Positions 1 through 10,857 of a stretch of DNA of 64,000 nt are shown one piece after another. Made by a program: the position numbers and the translations under genes. The notes under the pieces are model-generated. The model searched no databases. It was not told where the DNA came from and saw nothing but the letters and a program-made list of their open reading frames with translations. Source of the DNA: Sphingobacteriia bacterium RIFOXYC2_FULL_35_18 (GTDB taxonomy: Bacteria > Bacteroidota > Bacteroidia > Chitinophagales > Chitinophagaceae); NCBI GenBank assembly GCA_001829005.1, contig MIAG01000004.1, positions 1 to 64,000 on the forward strand, given 5' to 3'. Position 1 is the first letter of the stretch. Every line of letters begins with the position of its first letter.

Positions 1-2
1 TC

Positions 3-143
3 TACTCTAAACAAGTAAACGTAGTCAAAGGTCCTAACGCTGTTCCGGTAAGATTGAACAACGGTGTGATTGGAACACACTTCCTAACATTAGAAGGTAA
101 AGGTGTTAAGTTCGCTCCTACTACTGTAGTGATAGTGAAATAA
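3..143 (+). CDS. C-terminal fragment of a CDS truncated by the window edge (unknown product)
   Basis: Frame 3 is open from the window start to TAA at 141-143 (YSKQVNVVKGPNAVPVRLNNGVIGTHFLTLEGKGVKFAPTTVVIVK) and is followed by a strong terminator hairpin. Confidence 0.6.
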   Translation, partial: YSKQVNVVKGPNAVPVRLNNGVIGTHFLTLEGKGVKFAPTTVVIVK

Positions 144-163
144 TACAACTACTATAATCTTAA

Positions 164-200
164 AGCCCCGTTCCAATTAATTGGAACGGGGCTTTTTTTA
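164..200 (+). terminator. Rho-independent terminator
   Basis: Perfect 30-nt inverted repeat AGCCCCGTTCCAATT/AATTGGAACGGGGCT followed by TTTTTT. Confidence 0.9.
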
Positions 201-307
201 TGCAAAATGACTGATAATTAATACTAGATTTTGATATAAGGGATCATATTCCAAATTGAATAAACAGAAATTTACCCATATTTTCTGAACCCTATTTTAA
301 TTTACAA

Positions 308-1114
308 ATGCTATTACTATCATCTGGATTTGTTGGTTTGGCCAGCATTTTATTGGTCTATTTAATCAAAAGATACAAATTGGTAAGAACTACTTGTATT
401 AGCATTTATTTGTTCATTTTTTTGGCGATAGTTGGTTCGCATTACTACCAATTTTATGGAACAAGTGAAAAAATATTAACCTATACTCTTTTTACTTCAA
501 GTACTTTATTCTTTTTGCTTGGCCCTATTTTATATTTCTATGTTAGGATATTATTGAATCACAAGGAAATCAATCTTAAAAAAGACTGGGTTCATTTTAT
601 ACCATTCATCATCTTTATCTTTTGCATTTTTCCTTGGATTACTAGTAGCACAGAAAATAAAATCATTTTTGCAAGAGCAGTATTAAACAATCGCTCATTG
701 CTAATGGTAAACCCAGATAACATTCTTTTAATTGAACCCCAAATTCTACTACTGATTATTCCTGTACATATATTAACCTACTTAATCGTGTGCTTGTATA
801 AAATCATTAAAGATGATGCGGTTAACCCTGGAATTGTGCACACAAATGCAACTGTAAACACTTTAATCTATTTGTTTCTGCTCTTTCAATGTTATGTTGC
901 TATCATGTATAGCCTTGGTTCATTGAGTATTTTTTATCAGAGCAATCTATCTCCAATTTTAGTGACCAATTTCCCACCAGAAAGTTTTAATGGGACTGAG
1001 CATGGTGTGGCAGCACTTATGATTTTGGTTATACTAACAACAGTTCTAGTGTACATCACCGATGCAAAATCAATAGACAAGAGCAATATATCTAACAACT
1101 CTGCTCTTAGATAA
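308..1114 (+). CDS. Multi-TM membrane protein resembling the N-terminal membrane domain of Bacteroidota AraC-family regulators, without HTH
   Basis: ORF 268 aa, several hydrophobic segments, motif LLGPILYFYVRILL...DWVHFIPF; no DNA-binding domain before the stop. Confidence 0.6.
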   Translation: MLLLSSGFVGLASILLVYLIKRYKLVRTTCISIYLFIFLAIVGSHYYQFYGTSEKILTYTLFTSSTLFFLLGPILYFYVRILLNHKEINLKKDWVHFIPFIIFIFCIFPWITSSTENKIIFARAVLNNRSLLMVNPDNILLIEPQILLLIIPVHILTYLIVCLYKIIKDDAVNPGIVHTNATVNTLIYLFLLFQCYVAIMYSLGSLSIFYQSNLSPILVTNFPPESFNGTEHGVAALMILVILTTVLVYITDAKSIDKSNISNNSALR

Positions 1115-3508
1115 TTATTCTAATATTTTTACTACCCTGGTCATTTTACCTTGCGCATTTATACCCTCTAAAACGATTTTTAATTTAGTAGAAACATCAT
1201 TGTTATAAAAATCTACAGGATACCTTGGCGACCTTTTATTTGTCATAATATAAGGATTCCAGTAAAGGGTGTTTCTTGTATCTGGATTGAATGAAGCGGC
1301 AGATTTATCGTATACTGGATTATAGAACTCTTTAAATCTAGAATACCCCGCTAAAATAGTACTCTCCATTCCCTTCACATTTTGAGAACCCTTAGAAGAA
1401 CTTCCACCCTTCTTTGTATAAATTACAATTGCGCCACTTGCACCACCTCCGCCTGTACCAAAAAATGGAGGTCTGAATACTTTAAGATAGGCAATATCGG
1501 CAAGGGGAATATTTGCAACCATTGGAACATCTGCTCTTAGTTCATTCAAATAAACATCAGGAGCTCCCCCTCTCCAAGTTAATGTTGCACTTGGTCCATT
1601 ACCTGTAACCTGTAATCCTGCAACTCGTCCTTGAAGAAAAGTAAATATGTCTAATGCTGCTACTGTTCCATCAGTTAAATCAAAACTATACCCATTCATT
1701 CCTGAAAATAATCCTGAAGAATAGGTTTCATCCAATATTTCAATTTTACTTTTTGTTCTAGTTTTTACAACAACTTCAGACAAAGTAGCTGACTCCATTA
1801 GTTTTCGAACTCGTTCTTGTTCTTTTAAAAAATAATTCATTCTAGCTATAGCCATTGAGTCTACCCCTCCCCATACAGGAGGAATGGTGCCTAAATTAAC
1901 TTTTGCTCCATTTTCTTTTCGAAGTAAGCCATTTTCAATTTTTACTTGGGTAGCACTACTTAGTTTTGAATTATTGTTGAACCCATAATATACTTTAACG
2001 GTATCATAAAAGAACAAACCCGGCTGTTCAAAACTCCCATTGGCATCAATAGGCGCAAATAAAAGGTTTTTACTACTGTCTTTTGCAGCCAATACAAAAT
2101 TGAGTTGCTGGTCTTTAACCATACCAGGTTTAATTCCAAACACACTGCCTTTTAAAGACATGAAATCATTCTCTGGCATATATTTTAATTGAGGACCAAC
2201 CCCTGCTTTTAATTGTTCCCAATTAATTTTTCTCCATCCATTGGTCATCATTACTAAATCTAATTTGCTGGTGATACTGTCTGCGTCACTTTGGAAATAA
2301 TAAGAAGGATTGTGCACATACCCTTTAATTTCGCTAGCCAACAAAAAATTGGAATATATAGAATGAGGATCTGTCTCATTTGCATTTGCATCAATTACGG
2401 CAACCGACATATTGGTCATTGTAGTATCTGAAACAATAATTTCAAATCGATTTAATCCTCTTTTATTCAGATTAGTCGTAAGTGAATTTATTTTAGCACT
2501 AAAATCATGTGTATGATTGTTGATGAATGCAATTCTCTCTGCTACTGGAATCCAATCAGAAGTAAATAATGTAAACTGAACAATACCTGTAGGCAACTCT
2601 TCTATTGGTATTTCGGCCCGTTGATAGTTCTTGTCGACCATTTTAAGCCCTACTTTGTACATTAAGGACTGATTCATATGAACCAATAAATTCATTTGCT
2701 TAAAACTTGGACCAGCATTTAGGGATCGTTCAAATTGAAGAAAAGCTTTTTCATTATTGGTTCTAACCGTTAATACTGCTCCTTCAGGTTTGATATCTGT
2801 GATTTTAGTAACACCGCTTCTTCCAAATTCATCGGTCCAGTTTAATTGATATTGTTGACCTGCAATAGGTTTTAACACAAATACCCCCATCCCATCGTGT
2901 TGAACTTTAATACTATCAAGTACTTTCTTTTGGGCATCAATCAAAACACCTTTAATCTTTACTGGAAGGCCAGAATTATGGTATGCTTTAAATGCAACTC
3001 GAGAATTTAGTCCTTCAACTAACATTCCACTTTCGGGGAATACATCAACTTTGGTAGGTGCAGGTAATTTTGCACTAACCAGGTTCCCTCCATTAACTGG
3101 GATATTTTTTTGAAACAAAAAAGCAATATCATCATTCAACATCCACCTTGTAAATGCTTTTACGTGTAAAAATCCTCCATTATAATTGGATGGAATTTCA
3201 AAACTCCCTTTGGCAGTTGACTGATACAAAGGCGAAACGGTTTGTTTTACTAAAACACCGGCTGTGTCGTACCATTCTACATATAAATTCTTGCTTAAAA
3301 TACTGGGCTCGTTTACCGCTAATAAATAGGCTTTATAAAACAGCGTATCACCGGTATTATACCGCGGTCTATCAAAATGGAGATGTATTTTTTCTTTGGG
3401 AGCCCCTTCTGCATATACATTCATCATTGAGTCTAGTTGTTGGCTAAATGCAACTTGCTTGGAGGCCAACAATATTAAACACCCAATTAAGACCTTAAGA
3501 TACTTCAT
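1115..3508 (-). CDS. Secreted protein with MG2-like N-terminal region and C-terminal TonB-dependent receptor plug-like domain
   Basis: ORF 1115..3604; internal start MKYLKVLIGCLILLASKQVAFSQQ gives a signal peptide; plug-like GRVAGLQVTGNGPSATLTWRGG...VFRPPFFGTGGGGASGAIVIYTKKG. Confidence 0.7.
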   Translation of the reverse strand: MKYLKVLIGCLILLASKQVAFSQQLDSMMNVYAEGAPKEKIHLHFDRPRYNTGDTLFYKAYLLAVNEPSILSKNLYVEWYDTAGVLVKQTVSPLYQSTAKGSFEIPSNYNGGFLHVKAFTRWMLNDDIAFLFQKNIPVNGGNLVSAKLPAPTKVDVFPESGMLVEGLNSRVAFKAYHNSGLPVKIKGVLIDAQKKVLDSIKVQHDGMGVFVLKPIAGQQYQLNWTDEFGRSGVTKITDIKPEGAVLTVRTNNEKAFLQFERSLNAGPSFKQMNLLVHMNQSLMYKVGLKMVDKNYQRAEIPIEELPTGIVQFTLFTSDWIPVAERIAFINNHTHDFSAKINSLTTNLNKRGLNRFEIIVSDTTMTNMSVAVIDANANETDPHSIYSNFLLASEIKGYVHNPSYYFQSDADSITSKLDLVMMTNGWRKINWEQLKAGVGPQLKYMPENDFMSLKGSVFGIKPGMVKDQQLNFVLAAKDSSKNLLFAPIDANGSFEQPGLFFYDTVKVYYGFNNNSKLSSATQVKIENGLLRKENGAKVNLGTIPPVWGGVDSMAIARMNYFLKEQERVRKLMESATLSEVVVKTRTKSKIEILDETYSSGLFSGMNGYSFDLTDGTVAALDIFTFLQGRVAGLQVTGNGPSATLTWRGGAPDVYLNELRADVPMVANIPLADIAYLKVFRPPFFGTGGGGASGAIVIYTKKGGSSSKGSQNVKGMESTILAGYSRFKEFYNPVYDKSAASFNPDTRNTLYWNPYIMTNKRSPRYPVDFYNNDVSTKLKIVLEGINAQGKMTRVVKILE

Positions 3509-3603
3509 GCTTTGTACAATTTTAACTGTAAGATACTTTGTCTGTTGCAACTTACAAAGCAGCACAAATTGGCTACCATTGTTTTGTTGACTATTTTTAA
3601 CCA

Positions 3604-4077
3604 ATGAAACTAAGTTTGATTTCTGTTGGAAAACCCCATGAGCCCTATGTAAAAGAGGGAATCAACGATTTCACTCAAAGGATAAACAAATATTTCAAAG
3701 CAGATTGGTTGATAATACCCACTCCAAAAACTGCGCCAAGTTTATCTGAAACGGAACTTAAAAAGGCAGAAGCAAGTTTAATACTGAACAAAATTGAAAA
3801 AGACGACTATTTGATTTTATTGGATGAAAGAGGAAAATCATTTAGCTCTCCTCAACTGGCTCAATTTATACAACAAAGAGCCAATGAAAGCAATAAGCAA
3901 TTGGTATTTTTGATAGGAGGTGCTTTTGGAGTTGACCCAATTGTAACAAATAGAGCGCAATTAGTTTGGAGTTTATCACCGCTTGTATTTCCACATATGT
4001 TAGCCAGGTTAATTTTATCAGAACAATTATACCGAGCTTGCACCATCATTAGAAACGAAAAATACCACCATATTTAA
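3604..4077 (+). CDS. rlmH: 23S rRNA (pseudouridine(1915)-N(3))-methyltransferase RlmH
   Basis: 157 aa; SPOUT-type LLDERGKSFSSPQLAQF...VFLIGGAFGVD...LSEQLYRACTIIRNEKYHH. Confidence 0.95.
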   Translation: MKLSLISVGKPHEPYVKEGINDFTQRINKYFKADWLIIPTPKTAPSLSETELKKAEASLILNKIEKDDYLILLDERGKSFSSPQLAQFIQQRANESNKQLVFLIGGAFGVDPIVTNRAQLVWSLSPLVFPHMLARLILSEQLYRACTIIRNEKYHHI

Positions 4078-4080
4078 CCC

Positions 4081-4725
4081 ATGATTACCTTAACCATCAG
4101 CATAATACTCTTAACAAGTCTTATTTCGTTTACAGCTTTTTCAAACCAAAAAGTGTTGGATGATTTAATTTTTTATCCGCCTGCCATTACCAATAGAAAC
4201 CAATGGTACCGTTTTATTACGAGTGGTTTAATTCATGCAGATATCATGCACTTGGTATTCAATATGTATTCCTTTTATTTATTTGGAGACCTAGTTGAAA
4301 AAACATTCGTTCAAATTTTTGGTGAATCAGGTAAAGTCATCTACATCGTTTTATATGTTGTTTCGTTGATTGTTTGTTTATTACCCACTTATTTGAACAA
4401 TCAAAACAACTATCATTATAGAAGTTTAGGTGCTTCTGGAGCAGTATCTGCAGTCATATTTGCTGGTATATTTTTATATCCTACAATGGGAATGGGAATT
4501 TTCCCGATTCCATTTCATATTCCAGGATTTGTATTTGGCCCTTTGTATTTAATCTTATCTGCGTATTTAGCAAAAAAAGGGCATGGAAATATTAATCACT
4601 CGGCGCATATTTGGGGGGCTATATTTGGGATTGTATTTGTAATAATCACCACTAGTTTTATGACCAAGTTTAATGCAATAGAAAACTTCTTAAACGCTAT
4701 TCAATTATACCTCGGATCATTTTAG
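4081..4725 (+). CDS. Rhomboid family intramembrane serine protease
   Basis: Multi-TM, HADIMHLVFNMYSFYLFG, catalytic GASGAV, and HSAHIWGAIFG. Confidence 0.9.
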   Translation: MITLTISIILLTSLISFTAFSNQKVLDDLIFYPPAITNRNQWYRFITSGLIHADIMHLVFNMYSFYLFGDLVEKTFVQIFGESGKVIYIVLYVVSLIVCLLPTYLNNQNNYHYRSLGASGAVSAVIFAGIFLYPTMGMGIFPIPFHIPGFVFGPLYLILSAYLAKKGHGNINHSAHIWGAIFGIVFVIITTSFMTKFNAIENFLNAIQLYLGSF

Positions 4726-6098
4726 ATACGGGCATACTGAATTTTCAATAATTGTTTGGTAGCCGCGGTATACCTAAATCTATTATCAATGCGTAAGCCA
4801 ATAATGGCAATAATTTTTTTATTAGATTCAAGTACCCAAATTTTTTCTTTATCTGTTTTACTTAATCTGGAGTCAATTAAAAACTTAGCCACTTTTTTCT
4901 TCTTAGACATCCCTAATGGATAAAAATAATCACCCAACGCCCATTGCCTTAACAGCAAGGGAAACTGTATTGCATGGGCATCCAACCACTCAATATTGAA
5001 TTGTTTGCTTTTCAAACTAGTCTTGGTTAATTCATTTGAAACATCAGCAATATCGTGTGAAGAAATAGTAAGTTCCCCTTCTATAAATAAGGTCTTCCCT
5101 ACCCCTACTATTACAATATGATTAGATTCATTTTGTGCGATTGGGGCAATAATCATCCATTGCCTATTCTTTATGATTCGATGACTAGGAGACTGGATAA
5201 AACTACTATTTGTTCCATCCAGTAATTTGATTACTTCAGAAATTTGAGTTGCCGAAAATCCAAAAGGCTCTATCATTTCCCAAGTAATGGTTTGTATGGG
5301 ATTCACTTTCTTCCATTTAAGAACAGGTATATGCCATTCATTTCCCTTTTGCTCAAGCATTTTTTTTAGTTGTTGATGCACTGCTTGCTTATACAAAATG
5401 GTTACTTCAGAGAATCGTTGTGTATTTTGAAAAATATTTTCTTGAACAGATGGAATTACTTTTTCTAATTCAGGAATGATTGAATTTCTTAAAAAATTCC
5501 TGGTATACTGGTTTGTTAAATTTGAAGAATCTACAATAAAAGAAATCCCATTATCTTCAGCATATAATTCAATTTGGCTCCTAAAAAAAGGCAGCAAGGG
5601 TCTCAATATTTTTTTTGATTGATGAAGGGCTGAAATCCCTTTTAGTCCTTCAATACCAGTCCCTCTAAAAAAATGCATCATACTGGTTTCCACAGAATCA
5701 TTCGCATGATGTGCAGTAGCTACCCAAGCATTTTTAAGTGTAATATCATTTAAACGAATTTCATCAAACCAATCATACCTGATTTCTCTGGCAGCTACTT
5801 GAACAGACAATTGCTTCTCCAACATATACTTTTTGGTGTCGATTCTTTTAATCAATAAAGGGACGCCAAGGCTTTCGCATAGAGAAACAACAAATTTTTC
5901 ATCTCGATTACTCTCCTCGCCTCTCAATTGATAATTTACATGAGCAGCAATAAATTCAATCTTTGATTGATGTAATAAATGTGCTAATACAGTACTATCT
6001 ATTCCACCACTCAATGCCAACAAAATTTTTTGTCCTGACAATATCAATGAAGCAAAATAGGTTTGCCAATTCTGTTGGAATTGATTCAATAAGTTCAT
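4722..6098 (-). CDS. tilS: tRNA(Ile)-lysidine synthase TilS
   Basis: PP-loop LALSGGIDSTVLAHLL, HVNYQLRGEES, TAHHANDSVET. Confidence 0.95.
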   Translation of the reverse strand: MNLLNQFQQNWQTYFASLILSGQKILLALSGGIDSTVLAHLLHQSKIEFIAAHVNYQLRGEESNRDEKFVVSLCESLGVPLLIKRIDTKKYMLEKQLSVQVAAREIRYDWFDEIRLNDITLKNAWVATAHHANDSVETSMMHFFRGTGIEGLKGISALHQSKKILRPLLPFFRSQIELYAEDNGISFIVDSSNLTNQYTRNFLRNSIIPELEKVIPSVQENIFQNTQRFSEVTILYKQAVHQQLKKMLEQKGNEWHIPVLKWKKVNPIQTITWEMIEPFGFSATQISEVIKLLDGTNSSFIQSPSHRIIKNRQWMIIAPIAQNESNHIVIVGVGKTLFIEGELTISSHDIADVSNELTKTSLKSKQFNIEWLDAHAIQFPLLLRQWALGDYFYPLGMSKKKKVAKFLIDSRLSKTDKEKIWVLESNKKIIAIIGLRIDNRFRYTAATKQLLKIQYARI

Positions 6099-6100
6099 AC

Positions 6101-6445
6101 CTATTTCTTTACAAAAGACCCTGTTAATGCAGCTAAACCACTGATTAATCCACCTATAATACCGGTAATCAATATCAACATCATATATGAGCCCCCCAAT
6201 GGAAGTATCAAAGCCACTTTTGCGGAAAGGATATGTTCATTGGCTGCATCTTTAATAAAAGCTAAGACTACCCATAATAAGAATAACCCTAGAAACCCAC
6301 TTAAAAAAGATTTACCGGGAGTCTGATGCAATAGTGCAGCAACAACAAAAGAAGTAACCACAAAAACCCACCAAGGCAATTGAGTAAAAAGTCCTGCTAC
6401 AAAAGCCAATAACGCCGTTAAAAATAAGGATACTATAAATTTCAT
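6101..6445 (-). CDS. Small hydrophobic membrane protein
   Basis: 114 aa, strongly hydrophobic, fits between tilS and the penicillin acylase gene. Confidence 0.7.
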   Translation of the reverse strand: MKFIVSLFLTALLAFVAGLFTQLPWWVFVVTSFVVAALLHQTPGKSFLSGFLGLFLLWVVLAFIKDAANEHILSAKVALILPLGGSYMMLILITGIIGGLISGLAALTGSFVKK

Positions 6446-6454
6446 AAAATGTTT

Positions 6455-8923
6455 TTAAGCTTGGGTAAATGTCATTAACCACTTGATGCGTTTATTACTT
6501 GGTGCATCTTTAAGGTGCATAAATAGAATTGGATAATACTTTCCAGTTGCCCAATGTTTCATAAAAGTATCGTAGTACTTGCTTCCTGGATTACCATTTT
6601 GGCCACCAGGATATACCCCATAGGCTTCTATTTCATCGGTCATATGTACAATCATTCTCCAACTTGGGCCATGTGTTTCTGTGGTGGCATTAATAATATG
6701 CTTCCCGCCACCAATTGGCAAATGCAATGAGCTCAAAGCATTAATTTTTAGTAAATGAGAAACCCGAGTATCTTTAAACAACGACCATTCTAATTTACCC
6801 TCTTTTTCTGCTTTTACCAATACAGCAGTGGCTTTTTTAACTGCTTCCATGACTGCATCAGCGATGGTTTCTTTTTTATTTGGTGTTTTTATGTTATCTG
6901 CAAAAGAGTAAAGGCTATCTCTTTTAATACTTTCTAACAAAGTAATTTCATCTGGCCAACCCAAGCTAGTGGTAGCCCCTGAAAATTCATCGGACCAAAT
7001 GGTTGTTTCTAAACTATCCCAAATCACATTAAATACTGTTGCTCCTTTTTCATTCACATCGCTTATTAAATTCCAAGTGCTTAATATATTAATGTACTTT
7101 TTCTCATCAGCAGTTAATGCAGATTGATCAATGTATTTTAATAATATTGGACGAGCCATTTCAGCGAAAACATTGTAATTATCCATTTGAAGACGCTGAA
7201 TATCTTGCGGGGTAGCTTTAGTTAATTCAGTCAACTTTCTATTGATGATTACTCCTCGGTAAACCGGGAAATTACTGGCTGCCCCTAAATAATAAGGATA
7301 CGTTTGGTCTGTCGATTTTTGATTGGCACTGCTTACAAAACCACGCTCCGGATTTTTTATCATTGGATTTTCTTCCGTTGGAATAAAACCTTGCCAAGCA
7401 TAAGCACTATCCTGTCCTGGTAAAATAAAGTCGCCTTGTCTATACCATCTTGCTACAAAATTGGCCTGTTGTTTTAATGCGATATCGCCTGTTTTAGAGG
7501 CAAAAGCAAAATTCTGACCAGTACTATTCCAGTGTGAAATAGCTTCTAAATAATCATCATAATTTTTCGCATGGTTCAGTTTATAAAATGCTAATAAACC
7601 ACTTCCACCATCATGAGCAGTCCATCTTAAAGCAAGATTTTTACCACCTGAACCACTATTCTTATAATTATGGTCGTACATAGTAGGTCCAAACACCGTT
7701 ATTGCAATGTTTTCTTGAATAGTAGCGCTGTCTTTTACTTTAATGGTTTCGATTCTTTTTTCTGCTTTCACCCATTGACCTTTAAACCAATATTCATTTA
7801 AAGTAGTGTCTTTAAATTTCATATCGTAATAGTCTAACACATCTCTTCCAGCATTAGTAACTCCCCAAGCAATACTATCATTAAATCCAATGATAACAGC
7901 TGGTGAACCTGGGAAACTAGCCCCATAAGTACGATGGGTAGGGGTTGATATTTGAACTTCGTACCAAAGAGATGGTAAATTCAACCCTAAGTGTGGATCA
8001 TTGGCAAGTATGGGTCTACCGGATTTTGTTTTTGTTCCACCTACTACCCAGTTATTACTTCCATTGCTTTTATTTGGAATAAAAGGAGCCAATGCTGTTG
8101 AGCTTCCTGCAGTATCACCTAAGTAAGCAGTTTGAACATCCGCAGGAGCAACGGGTTTGATAGCAGGATTTGCATAAACAGTACCTCGAGGAATAATTGG
8201 ATCCAAAGAATCTTGTACATCGGTAAACAACAAATCAAAATCTTTATAGCTGAAATAGTTTCGAGCATTGCTCATTTGCAAATCGGTTACTGCGCCTCTT
8301 CCTGTTAAGTCATAAGACATAAACATCTGGAACAAATAAGTTTTTAAAGAAGTCCAAGCTTCAGGTTTATAATCGAGTAATTTGTACTCAAATGGAATTT
8401 CTTCTGGCTTCAATTGAGCAATATATGCATTCACTCCCTTTGCATAAGCGTCAATGGCAGATTGCATTTCAGGATTATTTTTCTCTACATACGCCTTGGT
8501 TCTTTCAGCCCCATAAACCATTCCAAGTCTTCTAAAAAATTTATCGGTACCAATTCTTTCTTTCCCTACAATTTCACTTAAACGACCTGCCGCAACATGG
8601 GTCTGAAATTCCATCTGCCAGAGTCTAAACTTAGCATGCAAGTATCCCTGAACGTAGTATGCGTCATTATCTTCATCTGCATAAATATGTGGAACCAATC
8701 GATCGTCTATATATACATCAACTTTCCCAGCTAGCCCCTCTAGTTGTATATTATCGTTGTAATTAACATCAGTGGCTTCTGCGTTTTGCCAAAAACCATG
8801 TTGTGGAGATAAAAAATAACCCAGCCTCGGGGTTTTACTTCCCCCAACAGCTAATTGGGTATTAAATAAGTGAACAGCACCCCAAGTTAATAGGGCCGAT
8901 ACAAGCAATGGTACAATCCTCAT
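6455..8923 (-). CDS. Penicillin acylase family protein (Ntn hydrolase)
   Basis: SNNWVVGGTKTKSGRPILANDPHLGLNLPSLWYEV with an autoprocessing-type Ser, signal peptide. Confidence 0.95.
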   Translation of the reverse strand: MRIVPLLVSALLTWGAVHLFNTQLAVGGSKTPRLGYFLSPQHGFWQNAEATDVNYNDNIQLEGLAGKVDVYIDDRLVPHIYADEDNDAYYVQGYLHAKFRLWQMEFQTHVAAGRLSEIVGKERIGTDKFFRRLGMVYGAERTKAYVEKNNPEMQSAIDAYAKGVNAYIAQLKPEEIPFEYKLLDYKPEAWTSLKTYLFQMFMSYDLTGRGAVTDLQMSNARNYFSYKDFDLLFTDVQDSLDPIIPRGTVYANPAIKPVAPADVQTAYLGDTAGSSTALAPFIPNKSNGSNNWVVGGTKTKSGRPILANDPHLGLNLPSLWYEVQISTPTHRTYGASFPGSPAVIIGFNDSIAWGVTNAGRDVLDYYDMKFKDTTLNEYWFKGQWVKAEKRIETIKVKDSATIQENIAITVFGPTMYDHNYKNSGSGGKNLALRWTAHDGGSGLLAFYKLNHAKNYDDYLEAISHWNSTGQNFAFASKTGDIALKQQANFVARWYRQGDFILPGQDSAYAWQGFIPTEENPMIKNPERGFVSSANQKSTDQTYPYYLGAASNFPVYRGVIINRKLTELTKATPQDIQRLQMDNYNVFAEMARPILLKYIDQSALTADEKKYINILSTWNLISDVNEKGATVFNVIWDSLETTIWSDEFSGATTSLGWPDEITLLESIKRDSLYSFADNIKTPNKKETIADAVMEAVKKATAVLVKAEKEGKLEWSLFKDTRVSHLLKINALSSLHLPIGGGKHIINATTETHGPSWRMIVHMTDEIEAYGVYPGGQNGNPGSKYYDTFMKHWATGKYYPILFMHLKDAPSNKRIKWLMTFTQA

Positions 8924-8974
8924 AGCAAATATTTAAAGACTCAAAATAAGCAAATTAGTTCAGAAGCATCCATG

Positions 8975-10297
8975 TTAACGAGCTTCCATAATCAGGAATT
9001 TTTTCCCTTTAATTTTTTCGTCACGCACCCCTTTCAACAATGATGATATCTTTGTTTTTTTAACCGCCACAAAACTATTATGGTCTTTCACAATAATTAA
9101 ACCCAATTCTTCTTTTGTTATCTTGCCTTTTTGAATAAACAAACCCACAATATCCACTTTATTGAGTTTGTCTTTTTTACCTCCGTTTAAATACACAGTA
9201 CCCCATTCTGAAGCAGCAGGAGGCGGTGCATGTAATTTTAAAGAAAAAGTAGGAGGCGTTTCGGGTAAATAATTCGGCAGGGTTTCATCTTCGTGCAAAA
9301 TGAGATATACATTCCCTTTGTTGTTCATTCTAGAAGTACGACCATTGCGATGAGTAAATTCTGCATTGGTAGAGGGTAAATGATAATGAACAATATGATC
9401 AATATCAGGAATATCCAACCCTCTTGCTGCTAAATCAGTAGCAATTAAATATTGAGCTGTTCCATTTCTAAATTTGATTAATGCTTGTTCTCTTTGCATC
9501 TGTTCCATTCCTCCATGAAAAATGGTATTAGCTATACCTAATTCGGCTAATAAACTGCCAGTTCTTTCCACAGCTTCTCGATGATTGCAAAAAATAATGA
9601 CAGGAACCTTTCCTAAAGTACAAATCAAATCATACAGCGTATTCACTTTGTCTTTTTCAGGAGACCATACTGTATGCATTTCAAAAGAAGGTGCTTCATC
9701 CCGACCTTTTAAAAAGTTTAATACCACCAACTGCTTTGGTTCAGCAAATGCAGGAATGGCAATAGATGCAGTAGCAGAAACAAATACTTTTTGCACTTCA
9801 GGTTTTAAGGCTTTAGTGATGTATTCCATATCTTCTTCAAACCCCAGCGCCAATGATTTATCAAACTCATCAAAAATATACAATCGAATTCCCTTTGGAT
9901 CGAAAGTTCTTCTTTTAAGATGATCGGCAATCCTACCAGGTGTACCTACCAATAATGCAGGTGGCTCAACCATACTATTAATTTCTGTTGGCATATCATG
10001 ACCACCATAGGAACAAATGATTTTATATCCAGTTTGCATGGCTTTCCAAACCTGTTCAATTTGAATGGCTAATTCTCTAGATGGAGTTAATACCAAAGCT
10101 TGTACCAATTTCCCTTTAGGATTCAAATGCTCTAACAACGGAATTAAAAAAGCAAGGGTTTTTCCTGATCCTGTAGGAGATAGTAACAACACATTCTTAT
10201 GGTGTATAATATTACTTACCGCAGATTCCTGCATTTCATTTAATGCAGCTATACCCAAATTTTGAAGTGTTTGCTTACTATCGTTTAGTTTAGTCAT
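8975..10297 (-). CDS. DEAD/DEAH-box RNA helicase with DbpA-like C-terminal RNA-binding domain
   Basis: SPTGSGKT, PSRELA, GTPGR, DEFD (DEAD-type), SAT, RGLDIPDIDHIVHY, HRNGRTSR; C-terminal KVDIVGLFIQKGKITKEELG... Confidence 0.9.
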   Translation of the reverse strand: MTKLNDSKQTLQNLGIAALNEMQESAVSNIIHHKNVLLLSPTGSGKTLAFLIPLLEHLNPKGKLVQALVLTPSRELAIQIEQVWKAMQTGYKIICSYGGHDMPTEINSMVEPPALLVGTPGRIADHLKRRTFDPKGIRLYIFDEFDKSLALGFEEDMEYITKALKPEVQKVFVSATASIAIPAFAEPKQLVVLNFLKGRDEAPSFEMHTVWSPEKDKVNTLYDLICTLGKVPVIIFCNHREAVERTGSLLAELGIANTIFHGGMEQMQREQALIKFRNGTAQYLIATDLAARGLDIPDIDHIVHYHLPSTNAEFTHRNGRTSRMNNKGNVYLILHEDETLPNYLPETPPTFSLKLHAPPPAASEWGTVYLNGGKKDKLNKVDIVGLFIQKGKITKEELGLIIVKDHNSFVAVKKTKISSLLKGVRDEKIKGKKFLIMEAR

Positions 10298-10299
10298 AA

Positions 10300-10833
10300 T
10301 TAAAATTTCAACACGGTATACCCTTTTGCGTTATAGGTAGTAATAGTAGTAATTGCAGAAAGTACAGCTTGAAATTCGGGAGCAAGCGTTGAAGGATCAA
10401 CTTTTCTTTTAAACAGCGTTTGACCACAAACGTATAACGGAATGCCCGCCTCTTTTAAAGCTTTAAACAAAGGAAGATTTGGATTATCAACTCCAAATTT
10501 TTGCTTATAGGTTTCATTATTTAAAATAAATGGTACTGCAGGACCATGTACAACAGCAATCATCTTTAAATTTTTAGGATTAACTCCCCCGGCAACATGC
10601 AAATTGGCAATGCGAGCTATGTTTTCAAAATACTCACTTACTTCTTTTGGATTAGGAGCTGCACTAACAATATCAACCAATATTTTGTAGTCTGCTTTTT
10701 TGTCAATTACATCAACTGCAAATGGCACTTCTGTAACATCTCCATATTGGGAAATAAATGGACGCACCACTTTTTGTGCATTAACCATTGATGTGCTGAA
10801 TAGTAGAGCGAAAACTAAAAAAAAGTATTTCAT
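10300..10833 (-). CDS. Secreted DsrE family protein
   Basis: Signal peptide plus DsrE-like LHVAGGVNPKNLKMIAVVHGPAVPFILN...GIPLYVCGQTL. Confidence 0.75.
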   Translation of the reverse strand: MKYFFLVFALLFSTSMVNAQKVVRPFISQYGDVTEVPFAVDVIDKKADYKILVDIVSAAPNPKEVSEYFENIARIANLHVAGGVNPKNLKMIAVVHGPAVPFILNNETYKQKFGVDNPNLPLFKALKEAGIPLYVCGQTLFKRKVDPSTLAPEFQAVLSAITTITTYNAKGYTVLKF

Positions 10834-10857
10834 ACAATTGATTTATTCTAAGGTACG

